Of a stretch of DNA of 64,000 bases, positions 36,355 to 48,711 are shown piece by piece (the stretch's first letter is position 1; each line of letters opens with the position of its first letter). The stretch lies in contig CM075101.1 of the NCBI GenBank assembly GCA_037576195.1, forward strand, positions 11,656,001 through 11,720,000, in the 5' to 3' direction. This DNA comes from Phytoseiulus persimilis. Its lineage: Eukaryota > Arthropoda > Arachnida > Mesostigmata > Phytoseiidae. The notes beneath the pieces were generated by a model. The model made no database searches and was not told the origin of the DNA. It saw nothing but the letters and a program-made list of their open reading frames with translations. The position numbers and the translations under genes were made by a program.

Positions 36355-36555
36355 TCAACGGATGAAAGCTTTCATTCCATCGTTCAATAGTCTCTTCTTG
36401 AGCTTATTCCTCAGCTCCACCTTAAACGGTAGGCTTGTTGTGGGCTCTTGAAGCAGTAAAGAGCCATCGTCACCCTGGACGATTGATGAACCTTGTGCGG
36501 ACACCAAGGCATTCAAGATAAAGACGAGGAAGCTGACCACTGTTAAGAGATTCAT
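36355..36555 (-). CDS. Small secreted peptide, 66 aa
   Basis: A single-exon frame on the minus strand from ATG 36555 to TGA 36355. The N-terminus MNLLTVVSFLVFILNALVSA is a textbook signal peptide, with likely cleavage after SA or AQ. The mature part, about 45 residues, starts acidic and ends basic, with dibasic sites (KLKKR). It has no cysteines, so it is not a disulfide-rich toxin or defensin. A TATA-like box lies upstream and AATAAA downstream, which supports an independent transcription unit. It may be a neuropeptide-like, salivary or cuticle-associated peptide; I cannot tell. It lies 436 bp from the end of the F-box gene, in the same direction. Confidence 0.6.
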   Translation of the reverse strand: MNLLTVVSFLVFILNALVSAQGSSIVQGDDGSLLLQEPTTSLPFKVELRNKLKKRLLNDGMKAFIR

Positions 36556-36618
36556 GTCGGAATCCTGACTGAATACGGGCCGCCGCCTAGTGCGCCTCTA
36601 CCGAACCCACAGTTAGCT

Positions 36619-36624
36619 CTTATA
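36619..36624 (-). promoter_or_regulatory. TATA-like box of the secreted-peptide gene
   Basis: TATAAG on the minus strand (context AGTATAAGAG), 64 bp upstream of the ATG. A perfect arthropod initiator word TCAGTC is at 36572-36567, but about 50 bp away, farther than the usual 25-30 bp. Confidence 0.4.
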
Positions 36625-36990
36625 CTCTCGGAGCCTGACTCGAGATAATTTCTCATTATGCTGATTTTTCGGTCACGCACGGAAAATTCCACGGTCATAA
36701 CGGAATCCGACTCGCGTTGCGTCAGATCACGGACTGCCCAGAGAGACGACGAAGTCGTTTCCAGAGTGCGTTTTCGTACTTTCCTCGGAGGTACCAACAA
36801 GATATTTATTCTTCCTCTCCTACATACAACAACAAAACGATAGTTATTCCATGCGTAACTGCGATCCCTGCAAACGCCTCCGAGTTCCTTAGCATAACAC
36901 TGCACAAAATCCTCGTTCCACTTCAACGATGGGGAATGTAACACTCATCAGGTCCACAAAAGATTAGATCAGCTCGACATCGGATTTCCT

Positions 36991-38960
36991 TCACTCGTGG
37001 GTCCAGCCTTCAAGTGGGATTCGTCCGATGAAGTTTGTTGAGCAACACACGGCGCGACCAGGCACCGCCTGGATGAGATTCACGTGCTCTACGTTACTCA
37101 ATGTAGGGCACGGAGGTTGCAAATAGTGAATCTTGTTGGTCGTTCTCATGGAATTTTCAGTGGCAATCAGCTCTTGGATCACTTCCGAGAACGAGTACTC
37201 GATTGAGCTGATGTGCAAGTGAAAAACCTCAATGGTTTTCAGGAGTTTCGGGAGATATTCGCGTACCAGGTCCGCAAGTAGGAGCGAGCTCGAGAGCGAC
37301 TCGAGAGAAATACAAATCTGTCTGAGGTTGCTGCCCGACGCGAGTGCTTCCCAGAAAGACGCTTCATCCAACGGTAAATCCATCGCTCCGATCTTGAGGA
37401 ACTCCAGATTCGTGCAGCGCTGCATGAACGGCTTCAAGTCGACAATATTGCAGATTTTCACAAACGACAATCGGGCGGCCTTCATCCGGGAGTTGACTAG
37501 ATTTCCGAAAATCAAATGAGGAGCCTTGATCCTCGTCAGGGTCAGTTCTTCGAGATAGGGCAGCATTTCGAGGTCGCCTATCGAGTAGGACGTCCATGAA
37601 ATCCGACACTGTGCGCAAGATCCCACAAGACAGGGCTGAACTCCCGTGCAGAGCAGCTTTTTCAACTTGATTTTCTTGAGAGCGTTTATAACGCAACAAT
37701 TCGCTGTGCGCATTCGGGCGCGCGATCTCTCCTCTGCTGTTGTCTCTGCTTCGTCGACATCGGCCGACGAGTCCAGAGCCCGCGGAAGAAAGCAAACGGG
37801 AACTGCTAGTGACTCCAAATGTGAGGCGTCCGTCACCAAGTTCTCCCAGCTCTCCGCAGGGAAGAAACCATGACATCCCGTCAAGTCGAGCTCTACCAAA
37901 TGCGGAGGTATGCGATCGGTCAGACGAAAAGGGCTCAGACGAATCTTTTCCGAGCGCGGCTTCACGCGGAAACCGTAAGCATTGTCAAGCGCCGAGATGT
38001 CTCTGCAAGCGACCATCTCGGTAACGGCGTCACTCACCCCATCGCCGGGCTGGTATTCGTAGAATTGCATACATTCTCTGACCCAGAACCTGTTTTCATG
38101 ATTCGCAGCGCAGAAGTCGATCAGGCGCTCGGCAAGGTCTCGACGTACGAAGCAAGATGATTGATGGCATGAGAACAGCACAGTGTGTAGCGTAGTCCAC
38201 AATCTCTCGTCCAAACAAAATGTGCGCGACCGATAATGGTTCCTAGACAGCTCACGTCCCACGAACGCAATGTGCACGAATTCAAGTTTCACGCACGAAT
38301 TCAGGAAGTCTAATATGGGACTGGGCCATTTTAAGGGAGCAGATTCCATGTAGACTTTTTTGATCGAGGGATGAGTATCGGAGAATACTCTGTCGCCTTC
38401 CGGAGTGTCGAAGAAGCAAAAAGCGAGTTGCTCGACAAAATTCAGAGACTGCAGAGCGTTGAGCAGCTGAGGGAGCCTCAGACCGCAGTTGACGACCTTG
38501 AGTTCTCTAACGAAACGACATCTCAGGATCAGGTCTTCCAGAATCGAAGGCTCTGCGCGGCAGCTGTTGAGATCAAGTTTCATGATATTCTGGGAACTGC
38601 AGGTCGCGTAATCCAGAATCAAGCTCGTGATTGTTCGCGTTTTCAGTGCTGTGCAAAAGCGTGCGAGGCGTCCACGCAAGGTTCCGGACGTCATTGCGAG
38701 GGCCACCACCGAGGGCGATTCCAGCCGCTGTACGATGCTCTCAAGCATTTCGTCGGGTAAGTCGAGAAGGCTAATTCTGGGAACGGAATCGAGAGCTGTC
38801 AGTTTAAGTTAGGGAGCAGGGAGGCATATCCCTGATTTCGGTCTTCCCTGCATATACGATGGAAAGCTGCAATGCACGATAAACGGGAGACAGACACTCG
38901 TAGATCTCGAACTCACTTTTGCGGAGACTTCGGCTCCTCCGCAGAGCTACCGGACATCAT
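36991..38960 (-). CDS. F-box protein with leucine-rich C-terminal region
   Basis: Two exons on the minus strand: 38960-38917 (MMSGSSAEEPKSPQ, donor AA|GTGAGT, phase 2) and 38776-36991 (acceptor GTTCCCAG, stop TGA), giving 609 aa. The joined N-terminus reads ISLLDLPDEMLESIVQRL, a good F-box. The F-box binds Skp1 and makes the protein a substrate adaptor of an SCF ubiquitin ligase. The remaining 540 residues contain irregular leucine-rich segments (LDLNSC, LVELDLTGCHGF, LEELTLTRIKAPHL, LEFLKIGAMDL), as in FBXL-type proteins, with about 20-30 residues between leucine blocks. I do not recognise a specific orthologue; divergent lineage-expanded F-box proteins are common in arthropods. Without the short first exon the F-box would be cut, so the upstream ATG is preferred over ATG 38748. 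Confidence 0.82.
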
Positions 38961-41900
38961 CGAAGCCGATGGTCGAACGCGCGATTCCTCCGACAGCTGA
39001 AGCTCCTTCACGTCAGAACTCTTCGGGACCTGTCGGATTTGACACTTTCAGAAATTGTGGATGGAACACAGGCGTCCTCTCTGGCAGTGGCATTCACTCC
39101 GGTTGATGAACAAGGCACGAACCAAGGTTTCGACGTTCTCCGGAATAACGAGCAGAGTATTTCACAAGCAGTATTTCGGTTATGGAACTCACCTAAACAG
39201 CAGCCTGTCCAGCATCGAATTCCGGTGGATCTCGACATCCCTGCCCGGTACTTCTGGTGAATCTTCCATCATCTGGCTGTGTTTCCTGCGAAGACTCTCC
39301 GATACTGCTCCGGGGACGTATGTGAAGAACGCCACCGTGCATAGGCCCTCACGCCCGTTCGATTTTTAAGAGCATAATCACTTGTTGAGGAGGTATACAG
39401 AACAGAGCTCGGCAGACTTTCAAGTTCGAACTGACGAATGATTCCACCCTCTCGTAGTTTCTCTTTGTTGATGATTCCTCTCCCTACTTCTACGTGAGGC
39501 AGACGACGATAATTCCGGCCCTCGAAACGCTAACGAGAAGACGCAACCGATTATCGACATATCTCTCACGCTCGAATGCGCGAGATCTGGAGTTGGATGA
39601 CTATACGGTGTGGGTTATTGACAATGAGCCACTTGAGCCTCCATTACGCGCTTCGATTCGGCGCGAAATTCAAAATTTTCTTGGAGTATCTTACGACTGA
39701 ACATCGCATGGGTTATGATTTTGATGATTTGCTGAAACAGGCGACTGAAGTGGCTAGAGCCTATGGTCCTCCAGCACGTCGAATGAGAAACTTGGTGGAG
39801 CGAGGAGTTCTACTTCTATTGATATGGCTGAAAATGTATGCTGACCCGAGCTCTTAGAGCCCCCATCGTGGACGGCTGAAACGCGAAAGTCACGAAATTA
39901 AGCGCGGTAGCTCTCCTTCTAAGAACTGACGCTTTCAGGACCAGATTTCACATGAGTGCGGATTCAGACAGAAAACTTATTCAGATCCGTCCAAGGTGGG
40001 TTTCGATCCCGTAGTTGTCTGGTCAACGGCTCAGGCTCCTGTAGGGATTCTTTAGAAACCTCGAAGACTCCTCCTGGCCCAACAAGTGAAACGAAAAGGG
40101 TCTGCTCGCAGGACTTGAATCAGAGTACTGAAGCTGTGCTTTTCTTCTAATATAGCCTCTGAACTTGGCGCCAGGGACAGCGGAACTTCGTGGCATTATG
40201 CCTCCGGGAGAATTGCCCGACAGTCTTCCTACAAAACCGTTAATTTGGAAGTATGCAGGGCTAGGGGAGAATCCTCGTTGCGTGAATCTGAAAACTTGGA
40301 GTGATTTGTCGCGGGAACGCATTCCTTCCTGACCAAAACTCGGAGGAGATTCCTTGCGATGAATTTTAGAACTGAACGGATCTCATGATGACTGAATGAA
40401 GTATGCATGAGGAGGTCAATTCGAGAAGGAGGTTTGTGCACGAATTCACTCCTGTCTCCTCCATCGACCGTAACTCTCTCAGCGCTATCCGAGCGAATGG
40501 GTCAGGGCATCTAGGAAAGCAGTGCTACCCATTTCCAATAATGAATCTCGGAGGTCGGTAAACGCTGCGTGTCACCAAAGCATCGAGATAGAGAAGAATC
40601 GCACCCAGTGTTTTGACGTCGGAGACCTAGTTCGCTCATGTAATCATCAACGTGATGATGTTCCTCGATCATGGGAATCGGGTCCAGAGTCTTAATAGAG
40701 TTTACGTCCTCAATACACACGGCTAATAATCACAGAAACCTGGTTGACTCGGATTAAGTGATCGCTTCCTTTCAGGCATGTATAGTCGGGACCAATCGAT
40801 GGATCGACCAACTCGGCTTCCCAAGGGGAGATGATTGGAAGTCCCTCATCCAAGAGATCAACCCTTGGAAGTGTGATGTCCTCCGTCATACCGAGTTAGC
40901 CAGTCCAGTTGGCCGTTTCTCGACGGCTCCCAGGAATAGTCGGGGATGAGATTCGAATCGTTTCATTCTCCGTGCCCCGGCTACAAAGGCATCCACAACG
41001 ATGACAACGGGGAAAACTCTGACACGGAGTCGCATTCGCCCTCACTCGTTGACAGATGGAGTCGATTTGTTGGATTTCTCCATCTGTCTGGGCCGTGTTT
41101 CTCGATCCCTGAATATCTCTCTTCCTCGCGCTTGCCGGATGATTGAGCCATGCTTCGCTCCCCGATCTCAAGAACGGGAGGGAAGGTTGGGTAATGTGGG
41201 ACTCTGAGTTCGGATCCTAACGTAGCCTTCGACGTCCAATCATATGCACACTTCCAAAGGAACAAGCAGGAATTATCTCGTGAGTCTGCTGTGCTGGTGG
41301 AAGCATCGGTGGTATAACTGAGCGAAAACATTGAGACTTGGAAGCGGAGGAGAGTATGGGATAGCTTCGTTCCTAATTCGCCGACTCAAACTCGGGCCAC
41401 GTTGGACACGGTCCACAACGGACAATGTCCCATGGCGCTCTTCACTGCGTAGTCGAACCGCACCGACCGCTTGGTGAACGAGGTTTCCCGGCACCTAAGG
41501 ACTCCGAATCTCGCCGAATCATCTCTGAGCGGAAATCGGAAATCCGCCAAAATGAAAGTTTTCCGAGACCACAAATCAGCGCATCCTCCTCTGTGAGAGG
41601 GAGATGCATCTGATCGCAATCGCGGAATCAGAAAAGAGCAACAATCGCCTGTAGATGAACAAGGAGCGTTCGAGAATTGAGTTTTCTGACGACTCCGGTG
41701 GGGTTGCCTCCACTGCTGATGGCTTCCACTGCTGGCTGATGGAAAGAGACGGGTTCCGTTCCCCTGCCGTTTTATTGACTCAGTTATCTCCGATCAAAGA
41801 TAACGTTCAATTCTTCGCAGCTATTTCCAGAAACGCCGGGGCTACCCTGACAAATGGTGGCGGTCGAGCTTATCTGACTCCAACACGTCCCTGGCTTTGA

Positions 41901-42204
41901 CTAGTCTTCTATTTCTGGACCACGAACGATTCGGTCAGCTCGCCTGGCAGTCTGTTGATCAGTTAGTCAGTCACGGAAAAGCGTCTGCGGTGCTGACGTC
42001 TGACAGTTTCGGCTAGAGGCCTCCAGGTCGCCGGTGCGTCGTCACTTGTTCTACGAAGCAAAAGAGAACAGTGCGAAGCGCTTCAGCTGACTCTGTTTCT
42101 GTTTGACAGGATGGTGATTTAACCGCCACCATCCGCCACTTGTGACTCGGAGTAAGTTCTGTACGATTCACTCCGTCGCTTTCGGAGCCTGACTATCGAG
42201 TACG
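38961..42204. other. Region with candidate exons, no assembled gene
   Basis: Several plus-strand pieces look like exons: 38978-39260 (ends TGA), 39494-39700 (ends TGA), 39576-39836 (ends in a hydrophobic stretch VERGVLLLLIWLK before a GTATGC donor) and 39940-39995 (acceptor TTTCAG to donor GTGGGT). A minus-strand exon may lie at 40640-40720. I could not join them in one consistent phase. 40981-41331 (-) and 41655-41900 (+) are unconfirmed frames. The hydrophobic piece might belong to a membrane transporter, but the match is too weak to name. Confidence 0.3.
40156..40332 (+). CDS. Candidate terminal exon of unknown gene
   Basis: After the acceptor TTCTTCTAATATAG, 58 codons run in phase 0 to TGA. 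The product looks globular and conserved, with PLNLAPGTAELRGIMPPGEL and LIWKYAGLGENPRCVNLKTW. Upstream, a phase-0 exon at 39940-39995 could precede it. No family is recognised. Confidence 0.4.
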   Translation, partial: PLNLAPGTAELRGIMPPGELPDSLPTKPLIWKYAGLGENPRCVNLKTWSDLSRERIPS

Positions 42205-44256
42205 ATGAATGGCGATGTTCCGCTGGCCGCTTTGCTGATGCCAGTTTTGGTCAAGCCCATTCTAGAGAAGGTGAGTGGCTCTGTGCACTGAAAGTTGAAA
42301 TTGACCGAGCGACTACAAATTACGCACGGTGGAGCTACGTCCTAACTCCGTTGTCAGACGTTCGATCCAACACAGAAATTCATCTCGCTCTCCAAGTTTG
42401 CCAAACCTCTCAGCGTTCCCGTGTCGGATGCGAATTGACTCGTTCCGGGAATTCCTCTCTGAGGAAACTGAGAGTCGAGTTAAATCGGAATGCGAATCTA
42501 TGCAAGCAGACGATTTTGTGGGAGGCGCCGACCAGAGTTCCGTCACGAGAGAGACCCCATTTCGAACCTCAGAGATCCTCTCGCTGAAGTGGAGATGAGC
42601 CCCTAACGAAACAAGGCGATCTCATTCCAGCTGGAACGTAAGGAGAATGCCGCGGCTCAGGTCCTGCAAACGTCCTTGCTAAGAACGGAGAAGAACTCCC
42701 CGGGTTTCCTGTTGGATTTGGTGAGTGAGCTCATCCCGCTCCCCCCCCCTCTCTCCTGATTAATTCGCTCCCAATGGCGGACTCGATTTCCTGTCGAGAA
42801 GCTTCGGGAGCCATAAAGTAGCTTTTCCAGCGGAAAAATATTCCCCTCGACTTCCAGGTGCGAACGCTCTTGCGAGAAACTCGAACAGAAGATCAAATCA
42901 ATTTGACCGAGCAACTACTGAGGCTCCAGGTAATGAGTCGCCGAGAACTCTCTCTGCTGAGCGGCAAATATTTGATGAGCGTGAACTATTCCGATTGAGG
43001 AAGATGATCACTCTAGCTCTCGTTTTGCTTCCCAGGGTACTATAGCTGATTCCGAGCCCGACCTCCGGGTTAACCGATCCGAGGAACCGTTCCAAGAGCT
43101 GAACAGAAGAGTCGTCTATTTGAAGAAGGTTTGGATCCTTCCTGTGAATTCCTGCTGAATATTGAACCACAGGGTACACCGTCGATCAAATCTGTGCTTT
43201 TCTAGGTGCTTTCGCGGGTTCCGGAACAGATCGGAGACCGGCAGAGCTTCCTCGACACCATCAAGGACATCGCGTCGGCCATTAAGAAACTCCTCGATGC
43301 AGTCAACGGTATCACGACGAACGCGCCCCACCGGAAGCATGCGCTCGAGCAAAGGTCAGTCAGCGCATGTTCCTCATACATGGAAGCGATGGCTCCACAC
43401 GGAATTCGCTTGATTCGCCCTCCAAACGAGCACCTTTTTTCTGTGCCTCTTTCCATGTTCACGCCGTCAGACGTCGGGAGTTCGTGAAGTATTCGAAGCG
43501 ATTCTCGAATACCTTGAAAGAGTATTTCAAAGAGGGGGAGGTAGAACCCGTGTTCCTTTCTGGACTCTATCTCATTTACCAAGCAAATCAGGTGAGATGG
43601 AGTCCGTGCGCCGTTCCAGCAGGCTGTTCATTCTTCTCACGATGCTAGGGAGGGATCGCTGTTCCGTTCCAGATAATATATTCCGCGAAGAGGGATTTCG
43701 AGAGGCCAACGATCAATGGTGGTGGGCAATCCATGAAGCCCTGAGGCCAAGAATCATGTGCGGCCCACGGGATACGCCTTTCACGCACATACGACCACAA
43801 GGTATTCCTCTTCCCGATCAGCGAGGTTTCGGAGCCGACCACGAGGAAGTCGAAGGTCAGCTATCGTTCGAGGCATAACCTCTGGAGCTGAGATTCCGCT
43901 CTCATATTCAAGGAATCTCGAGGGAACGATCAATAAATTCAGCAAGACTGCAGCTGCAGACCGAAACGGGAGTATTCTTTCCTATGGAAGCATATTCTGG
44001 ATCGATTTAGTTTCCGAAGCTTGTTCCATTTGTGGGATATCACCCGCTCAATTCCAGTGGAGCTCAGAGCGGCGGAATGGCTGCAAGCTCCACTTCCGAC
44101 GTGGGAACCGAATTTCCCGCGAAGTTTATTCTGCTTCATTAATTAGCATTCTATAGGGTGGTCATCGAGTTGAGACTTCTGATTTATTTTCTTCAGCTGG
44201 TCGGGAACCACTATCCCACGAGAAACGAGGGTTTGCAGTATGCAGAAACACCGTGA
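42205..44256 (+). CDS. PDCD10: Programmed cell death 10 / CCM3 homologue
   Basis: Seven exons: 42205-42270, 42631-42720, 42858-42929, 43036-43128, 43206-43354, 43471-43591 and probably 44197-44256 (TGA). The first six agree in phase and encode 197 residues; with the last the protein has 216 aa (human PDCD10, 212). The diagnostic block FLDTIKDIASAIKKLLDAVN and the block EFVKYSKRFSNTLKEYFKEG match the human sequence closely. The N-terminal helices (LAALLMPVLVKPILEKL, GFLLDLVRTLLRE) form the dimerisation domain that binds GCKIII kinases (MST4/STK24/25); the C-terminal part is the FAT-homology domain that binds CCM2, paxillin and striatin. It is a cytosolic scaffold at Golgi and junctions. The terminal exon is the least certain, because its sequence does not resemble the family's short tail. 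Confidence 0.94.
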
Positions 44257-47200
44257 GCCCACATGTATGTCCGAGGGTACACATTCAGAATGCAACAGGA
44301 TGTTCACATTGGGCCGGGATCGTTTTTGCCATTTCTCTTTTGGCTGGTATCCCAAGCCAAGTGGGCGGACTGCGGCGATATAGCTCGTTGGTGTTTCCCA
44401 GGTGAGAGCGGGGATCTTCAGACGGACACCCTCCACAGCACACCGAGCGAGCTCAGCTGCGCCGCCTATGAAGAATTGAGGAAAAAACGGGAATCGGCCC
44501 ACTGAGCAAGGAATAACAGCTACAAGAAGAATGGCGGGCAATCCAGCATGTGAAGCCCATTTCCGAAATCGGTTGAGAATCGGCCCCTCCACGTTTTGAA
44601 GAGTACGAAGCGACCTGAAAGTGCACCATTGACTCGAAGGACGATTATCCGTTGCGGGGCACCTTCAACAATTCAAAAGGTACTTCATGTCTCACAAGAT
44701 TCTCATGACAGACCTCGAGGTCCATGCAGTCATCATCATTCTTCGTCTGGACCACTGACGCTACCTCCTCCGAAAAACCTCACCGTTATCGAGCCGCATC
44801 CTCCGTCCTCCTGGGCTCATCATTCTACGCGGGATCTGCTCGCATCAGTTTCGAACAGTTGGAACCTCGAATTGTTCAAGGATTGCAGAACCGTGGAAGC
44901 GCGTGTCTACGCGGCTTGACTGTTCCTCATCCCACTCATCTACGCTAAGAGGTTCAAAACACACATGGTGAACCGACCAGGCTTCCTCGGGGCGCTGCCG
45001 AACTTTGATAATCACCCCTGTCCAGCATTCCTGAGATCTGATTGACCGATTCCGCGTCACAACCCCTCAATGCAGAGCGGAGTCCGAGGCAATCCGTCGT
45101 ACACAAAAACCATTCCTCAGCAAGAAGGTGAGTCCGGTAGGCTGATTGGAAACATGTTCAGAAGCGTTTCACGTGGTGAAGGAGATTCGCTGAATCTCCC
45201 GTAAACTTCGCGATCCCTCCGCCGAGATTCTCCCTGCTCAGAACTCACATCAGACAATGCTTCCAAGCGCGAGAAGACACTTTAGCATCGTGATCGCTGA
45301 CCTTGAAAACCCCGCCCCATGCTCGAGCGCAGCGGTTCTTGCTGTTTTCAGCTGTCCAGCGTTGAGAAACATTCGGGGGAGGACTGACAGCGGATATGGA
45401 TTTGCTCATGCTTGCATCATGAGTCTTGCTTGATCGGGATGAATGATCGTTTGTAGATCCTCCTGCTCAATTTCCTGTATATCCGTACATCGGGTTCTTG
45501 TCAGTCTTCGTTTAGGACCCCAAACCGCTCCGATATGTGAACTCCTGATGCCGGGAATGTATCTTCCCGCACTCCTCTCGACGTGCTTGTCGGCTCCGAA
45601 CGCTCAACATGTTGGGAATCGCATTTCTTCGCCAGCGATGAAAGCTGACCGGCGCGCGAGTTACCAAATCGCCTCAGGTCCCGGGAACTCGGGACTGGCT
45701 TTTGGATGACTTCTGGAAGGAATTAAATCGAAGCGAAAAAAAAATCCGAAACTCACGGCATCGTGGATAAAAGTGAAAATTCCGTTGAGACTGCGATCCC
45801 CTTGGGGAGGAATCGATCACCAGCTAATACTAATGAGCGCAAATGCGCAAGGCGGGGGGCGTCTCGAGCGGGAGGTCGCTGCTTCGATCTTGGCGACGGC
45901 CGAGGAAGACGTTATCTGGACGAGCCATTCAGGCTTGTTTTTAGGTTGCCGCAAGCGGGCCTACAGGCAAGTCGGAATCCTGTGATTATTGCTGACCATT
46001 CATGGGAGAATTCTCCATCCATTTCTATTCTCGACCCTTAGGGAATCGGCACGATACCGCATAGCCTAGTCGAGTCCCAGCTTGCCTTCCACCTTGTTTC
46101 TTCCAACTCTACCCATCTGTGTCGTTTCGAGTGGTTTGTGGTCAAACCACGCCTCACATACTGTTCCCCGCATGGCTTGAAGCCTGGGGTGCGAATGCTC
46201 ACTCAGGACGACATAGAATTCTCTCCTGAGTTCAACGATAAAGTCCTGCATGCGAAACATCAACAGCGCTTCATTTGGAATCTCCATTGGAAGTTCTGGG
46301 CAGCTTCTTCCCTTGAACGGCAGGAAGGCCCATTCGAACCGCATCTTAATCTGGAGTGATCCGTCTCCAGCAGAGCCTTGCACTCACATCGAAAAAAGGA
46401 GCGGAGAACAGGAGTATCTGAAGCGCAGGGAGGGGCCGGAGAGTTGGAGACCTTTCGCTAGGAAGGTCGCTTCCCAAAGAGCGAGAAGTAGCTCAGAGGA
46501 AATCCGTTTTTAGGCTTAGGAGTTTTTAATTATCACTGTCATCATGGTCGGAAAATGTGTTGAGAATAGATGTGCTTTGAGGAAGAGGTCCGGACAAAAA
46601 CGGAGAACACTTGAGTTCAGAGACTAACGGATCCGCGCTGTGACTCCCGCGTGTTCGTCCTGAATGAAATATACTCTGGTCGTGCGTTGAGAATCCAAAG
46701 TCGCCCTTCTCCAGTTGCGTGCTCAGGCTGGCTCGAAGTGGAATGAGGAAGACGGACGAATGTTCGATGTTGCTTGACTTCCATTGAAAACTCATCGCCC
46801 AGACTCGAATGTCAACCCACACAAGAGCTACGCGGAAGTAATCGGTGGAGTCCTGGGAACTTTGGGGGAAACCGGCTCGACGCCGATCACAAATGATTCG
46901 CAGGCCCTCCACTCTGACTCGAGCGGTTTCCCGATACTGGTGAGCGAGTCAATTATGTTTCCACCATCGGTGCTGTGGACCCGAGCTCTCGTTTCCGACT
47001 CGATTCCATCGAGTTCCTCGATTGGCGTCAGACTCCATGTTCCGAGTCGAGGCTAGTGACCCGGGCGCAGAGCTCGCGCCGCTGTCGCACCAAGCGCAGA
47101 CGCGGACGATTCAGCACAGCATGGCGATTCGATTGAAACTGTCCGCGATCTGACTTTTCAAACAGTGCCTTTCCCTCCTCATCATCACAGCGATCCCGTG

Positions 47201-47327
47201 TCCAATATTCCTTTCTCGATGCTTTTCGAGGTCGGAGTTTTTTCGGTCGAAACTTTTTCGACGTCGACCTTCTCCGCTGCAACGTCTCGATCGGACGTGC
47301 AGCGCTGCCGCCGGCCAGCGTCTCTGC

Positions 47328-47951
47328 TCATTGAACGAAGTTGTGATGGGATACTCGAAGCGGTTGACTGTTGGAAATGTTGGAACTCGCCGAAGGAAGA
47401 CCCTTCCCGGGATGAACCGAAGTACGGAAGATAATCAGGATGTCGAAGATCTCCGAGGCGTTTGCATCCGACAACGATAATCGAGTTGGATCGCCACGAA
47501 AAAGATTCTCATGTTCTTCGAGCGCTGTAAAGGTCATGACGGAGCCAACCGGGAACACGTGTGTTTCGCGCGGAGATATGTACTGAACTGTTTGTTTGCG
47601 GCCGGAGCCATCGCATGGTATCGTTGGCATCCTCCGACCGTGCGTGTCACCACTCAAGGGCTCGAAGCTTCCTGGTGCGCTCCGATTGTAAGCCGACAAA
47701 CATCGAGGCTCGCTGGATTTCCGGAGCCGACGTTTTTGAACGTACTCACCGAGCTGTCGAAATGTTTGATGAAATGATCGGCTGACAGTCAACCGCCACC
47801 GTGATACTGTCTGGCGATGATTCGCGTCTATAGCTACGTTCGAGCTGTAGTTTCTTTTAGCCCTGCAACGGTGGAGTGAGAGCTGTGGCGATTCCCGGCA
47901 AATCACAGCTGATTGCGTGCGGAGCTCACACGCCATGCAGTACCTTGACAT
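47328..47951 (-). CDS. Unconfirmed 207-aa open reading frame
   Basis: The longest single frame in this part, on the minus strand. Its last third (around HENLFRGDPTRLSLSDANAS and EIFDILIIFRTSVH) looks protein-like. It has no recognised domain. Plus-strand frames of 74-89 codons overlap it, so it may be compositional. Confidence 0.2.
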   Translation of the reverse strand: MSRYCMACELRTQSAVICRESPQLSLHRCRAKRNYSSNVAIDANHRQTVSRWRLTVSRSFHQTFRQLGEYVQKRRLRKSSEPRCLSAYNRSAPGSFEPLSGDTHGRRMPTIPCDGSGRKQTVQYISPRETHVFPVGSVMTFTALEEHENLFRGDPTRLSLSDANASEIFDILIIFRTSVHPGKGLPSASSNISNSQPLRVSHHNFVQ

Positions 47952-48649
47952 CGGAGGACGGCGGATTCCCTTGTGACAACCAAACAGTGGTGCGTGGCCA
48001 GAGATCGCCCGAGAGGGCGTAACTGCTCATTCCGAAGCAGGCAATAGAGTTTTCCGGAATCAAGTTGTGCTTGCGAATCGCCTGCTGATTGCCGAAGGAG
48101 ACCGGACGACAGGAGACTGTTTAATCCTTCGTTCTTGCGGCCTCGCTCAACATTCGCCCCCGGAAGAGTGCCGCCCAACCAACATCGTCTTCCTCGAAAA
48201 GTTTGGCGACGGATGTTGAAGGCTTTTCCAAGAGCTCCTCAAGCTGAACCCGCTTTTGATTCGCGAAAAGTTCCATGGCTAACTGAGAACAGGACAAGCG
48301 GTGCGAAACTTCATCTTTCGCGGAAGAAACGGCTCATTCTCAAAGACGACGAGCATGTACGCGGCGGCTTTTCGCAGAAAACCTTGAAGGAAACTCGCAG
48401 TCGATCAGCTCAATTCATCGAGGGTACCCGGCTCGGCAACGCATCAAGGACGCATGCATCGATGAATATATTCCGCGGGACGACACCCGGAAGAAGTATC
48501 CAATTTATCGAGAATGATCCTCACGTCTAGGATGTTAGCGTCAAGCTGGGATGCCGGGAGAACAGGACGAAAGAATCTGCCCGAACGGCTCTTGGCCAGG
48601 CCGTGCATGACTTGAGCTGATATGCGGAATCATATCATTGTCGGGTCTT

Positions 48650-48711
48650 CATCATCGAAACAACAAGTCCTATACGATTTCATCATCGAAACAAGAAGTC
48701 CTATACGATTT
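48650..48711. repeat. 31-bp tandem duplication
   Basis: Two adjacent 31-bp units (48650-48680 and 48681-48711) that both contain AAGTCCTATACGATTT and differ at one base. A short local duplication with no coding role visible. Confidence 0.85.

Noticed and set aside
36552-36944. 130-aa minus frame upstream of the secreted peptide
   Set aside because: It overlaps the promoter region and competing plus frames; no signal or domain.
39576-39836. Amino-acid transporter exon
   Set aside because: One hydrophobic segment and a weak resemblance are not enough, and no neighbouring exon joins in phase.
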